A stretch of DNA of 64,000 nucleotides from JALEFZ01 sp039820545. GTDB lineage: Bacteria > Bacteroidota > Bacteroidia > J057. The notes beneath the pieces were generated by a model. That model was not told the origin of the DNA. It saw nothing but the letters and a program-made list of their open reading frames with translations, and ran no database searches. Where the stretch lies: contig JBCBPW010000034.1 of the NCBI GenBank assembly GCA_039820545.1, positions 3,209 through 67,208 on the forward strand, read 5' to 3'. Position 1 is the first letter of the stretch. Every line of letters begins with the position of its first letter. The position numbers and the translations under genes were made by a program. This document shows, one piece after another, positions 63,743-64,000 of the stretch.

Positions 63743-64000
63743 AGGGTCAAAATAGTAGGGAAGTAGCGCCTTTGCAAAAGAATTTCCCGCCAATAAAGAA
63801 ATTACGGATTAAGGAAATGTTAAGGTTAAGCGGATTTTTTTATGATTTCGTGAGTAAATCGCTCAAAAAGCTGATTCTCCCTTTATGCCACAAAAAATAG
63901 GACGAGATCGTTGAGAATAAATATTTTTTGTATAAATTACACAAAAGAATCACCCTATCTATTTCTAACCGCTTGTATGAGACCTATTACCCCTCTTTTT

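Noticed and set aside
1..64000. CRISPR arrays, insertion sequences, prophage genes, tRNA or rRNA genes
   Set aside because: No regularly spaced repeats, transposase or phage motifs, or cloverleaf-like sequences were recognised on reading the intergenic regions.

Overview
The window looks like a chromosomal segment of a free-living, probably marine, member of the Bacteroidota (Saprospiria/Cytophagia-like; the family cannot be fixed by eye). Pointers are type IX secretion C-terminal sorting domains on large exported proteins, OmpA proteins with thrombospondin type 3 calcium repeats, the fused LpxC-FabZ protein, Bacteroidota-type promoters (TTG, about 20 nt, TAnnTTTG), few Shine-Dalgarno sites, and many small lipoproteins. 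Coding density is high. I saw no tRNA, rRNA, insertion sequence, prophage or CRISPR array.

Layout. 1-6.9 kb: a tightly overlapping + strand operon for a type II secretion / type IV pilus-like machine (GspE/PilB ATPase, a MORN-repeat protein, a secretin, a PilM/GspL-like and a PilO/GspM-like inner-membrane protein) plus a lipoprotein. 7.4-16 kb: two very large tandem RHS/YD-repeat exported proteins, the second ending in a low-GC tip with an HEIRH metallopeptidase motif. 16.3-19.6 kb: a secreted subtilisin-family protease with T9SS signal. 20-23 kb: YchF, rhodanese, thioesterase, YihY/BrkB membrane protein. 23.1-26.2 kb (-): a four-gene protein-thiocarboxylate cysteine synthesis operon (CysM, JAMM protease, CysO-like sulfur carrier, MoeZ-like activating enzyme) behind a candidate transcription attenuator. 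26.5-27.6 kb: an orphan TRAP solute-binding protein. 27.9-33.1 kb: three OmpA-family paralogs. 33.2-39.2 kb: lipoprotein, hydrolase, YjbQ, acyl carrier protein, DUF1853, YdcF-like, M20 dipeptidase, small membrane protein. 39.7-47.3 kb (-): ABC ATPase, then the lipid A operon lpxD / lpxC-fabZ / lpxA preceded by a dihydroorotase-like protein that has lost catalytic residues and by a BatA-like membrane protein. 47.6-53.7 kb: DUF2795 protein, iron-type ABC ATPase, MeaB GTPase, small proteins, dnaA, small lipoprotein. 53.8-59.8 kb (-): esterase, a 1050-residue DUF4397 repeat protein and a dockerin-repeat protein, both T9SS cargo. 60-63.8 kb: a helical-repeat protein and a fused trehalose-6-phosphate synthase/phosphatase.

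How it fits together. Much of the window serves the envelope: making lipid A (lpx operon), tying outer membrane to peptidoglycan (OmpA series), and moving or displaying proteins across it (secretin machine, T9SS cargo, RHS giants). The most notable items are the CysO-type operon, whose carrier has a Lys-Ala tail after Gly-Gly that the neighbouring JAMM protease is expected to trim; its attenuator-like leader; a MORN-repeat protein translationally coupled inside a secretin operon; the RHS metallopeptidase tip; a structured leader in front of an ompA gene; and the defective dihydroorotase in the lipid A operon.
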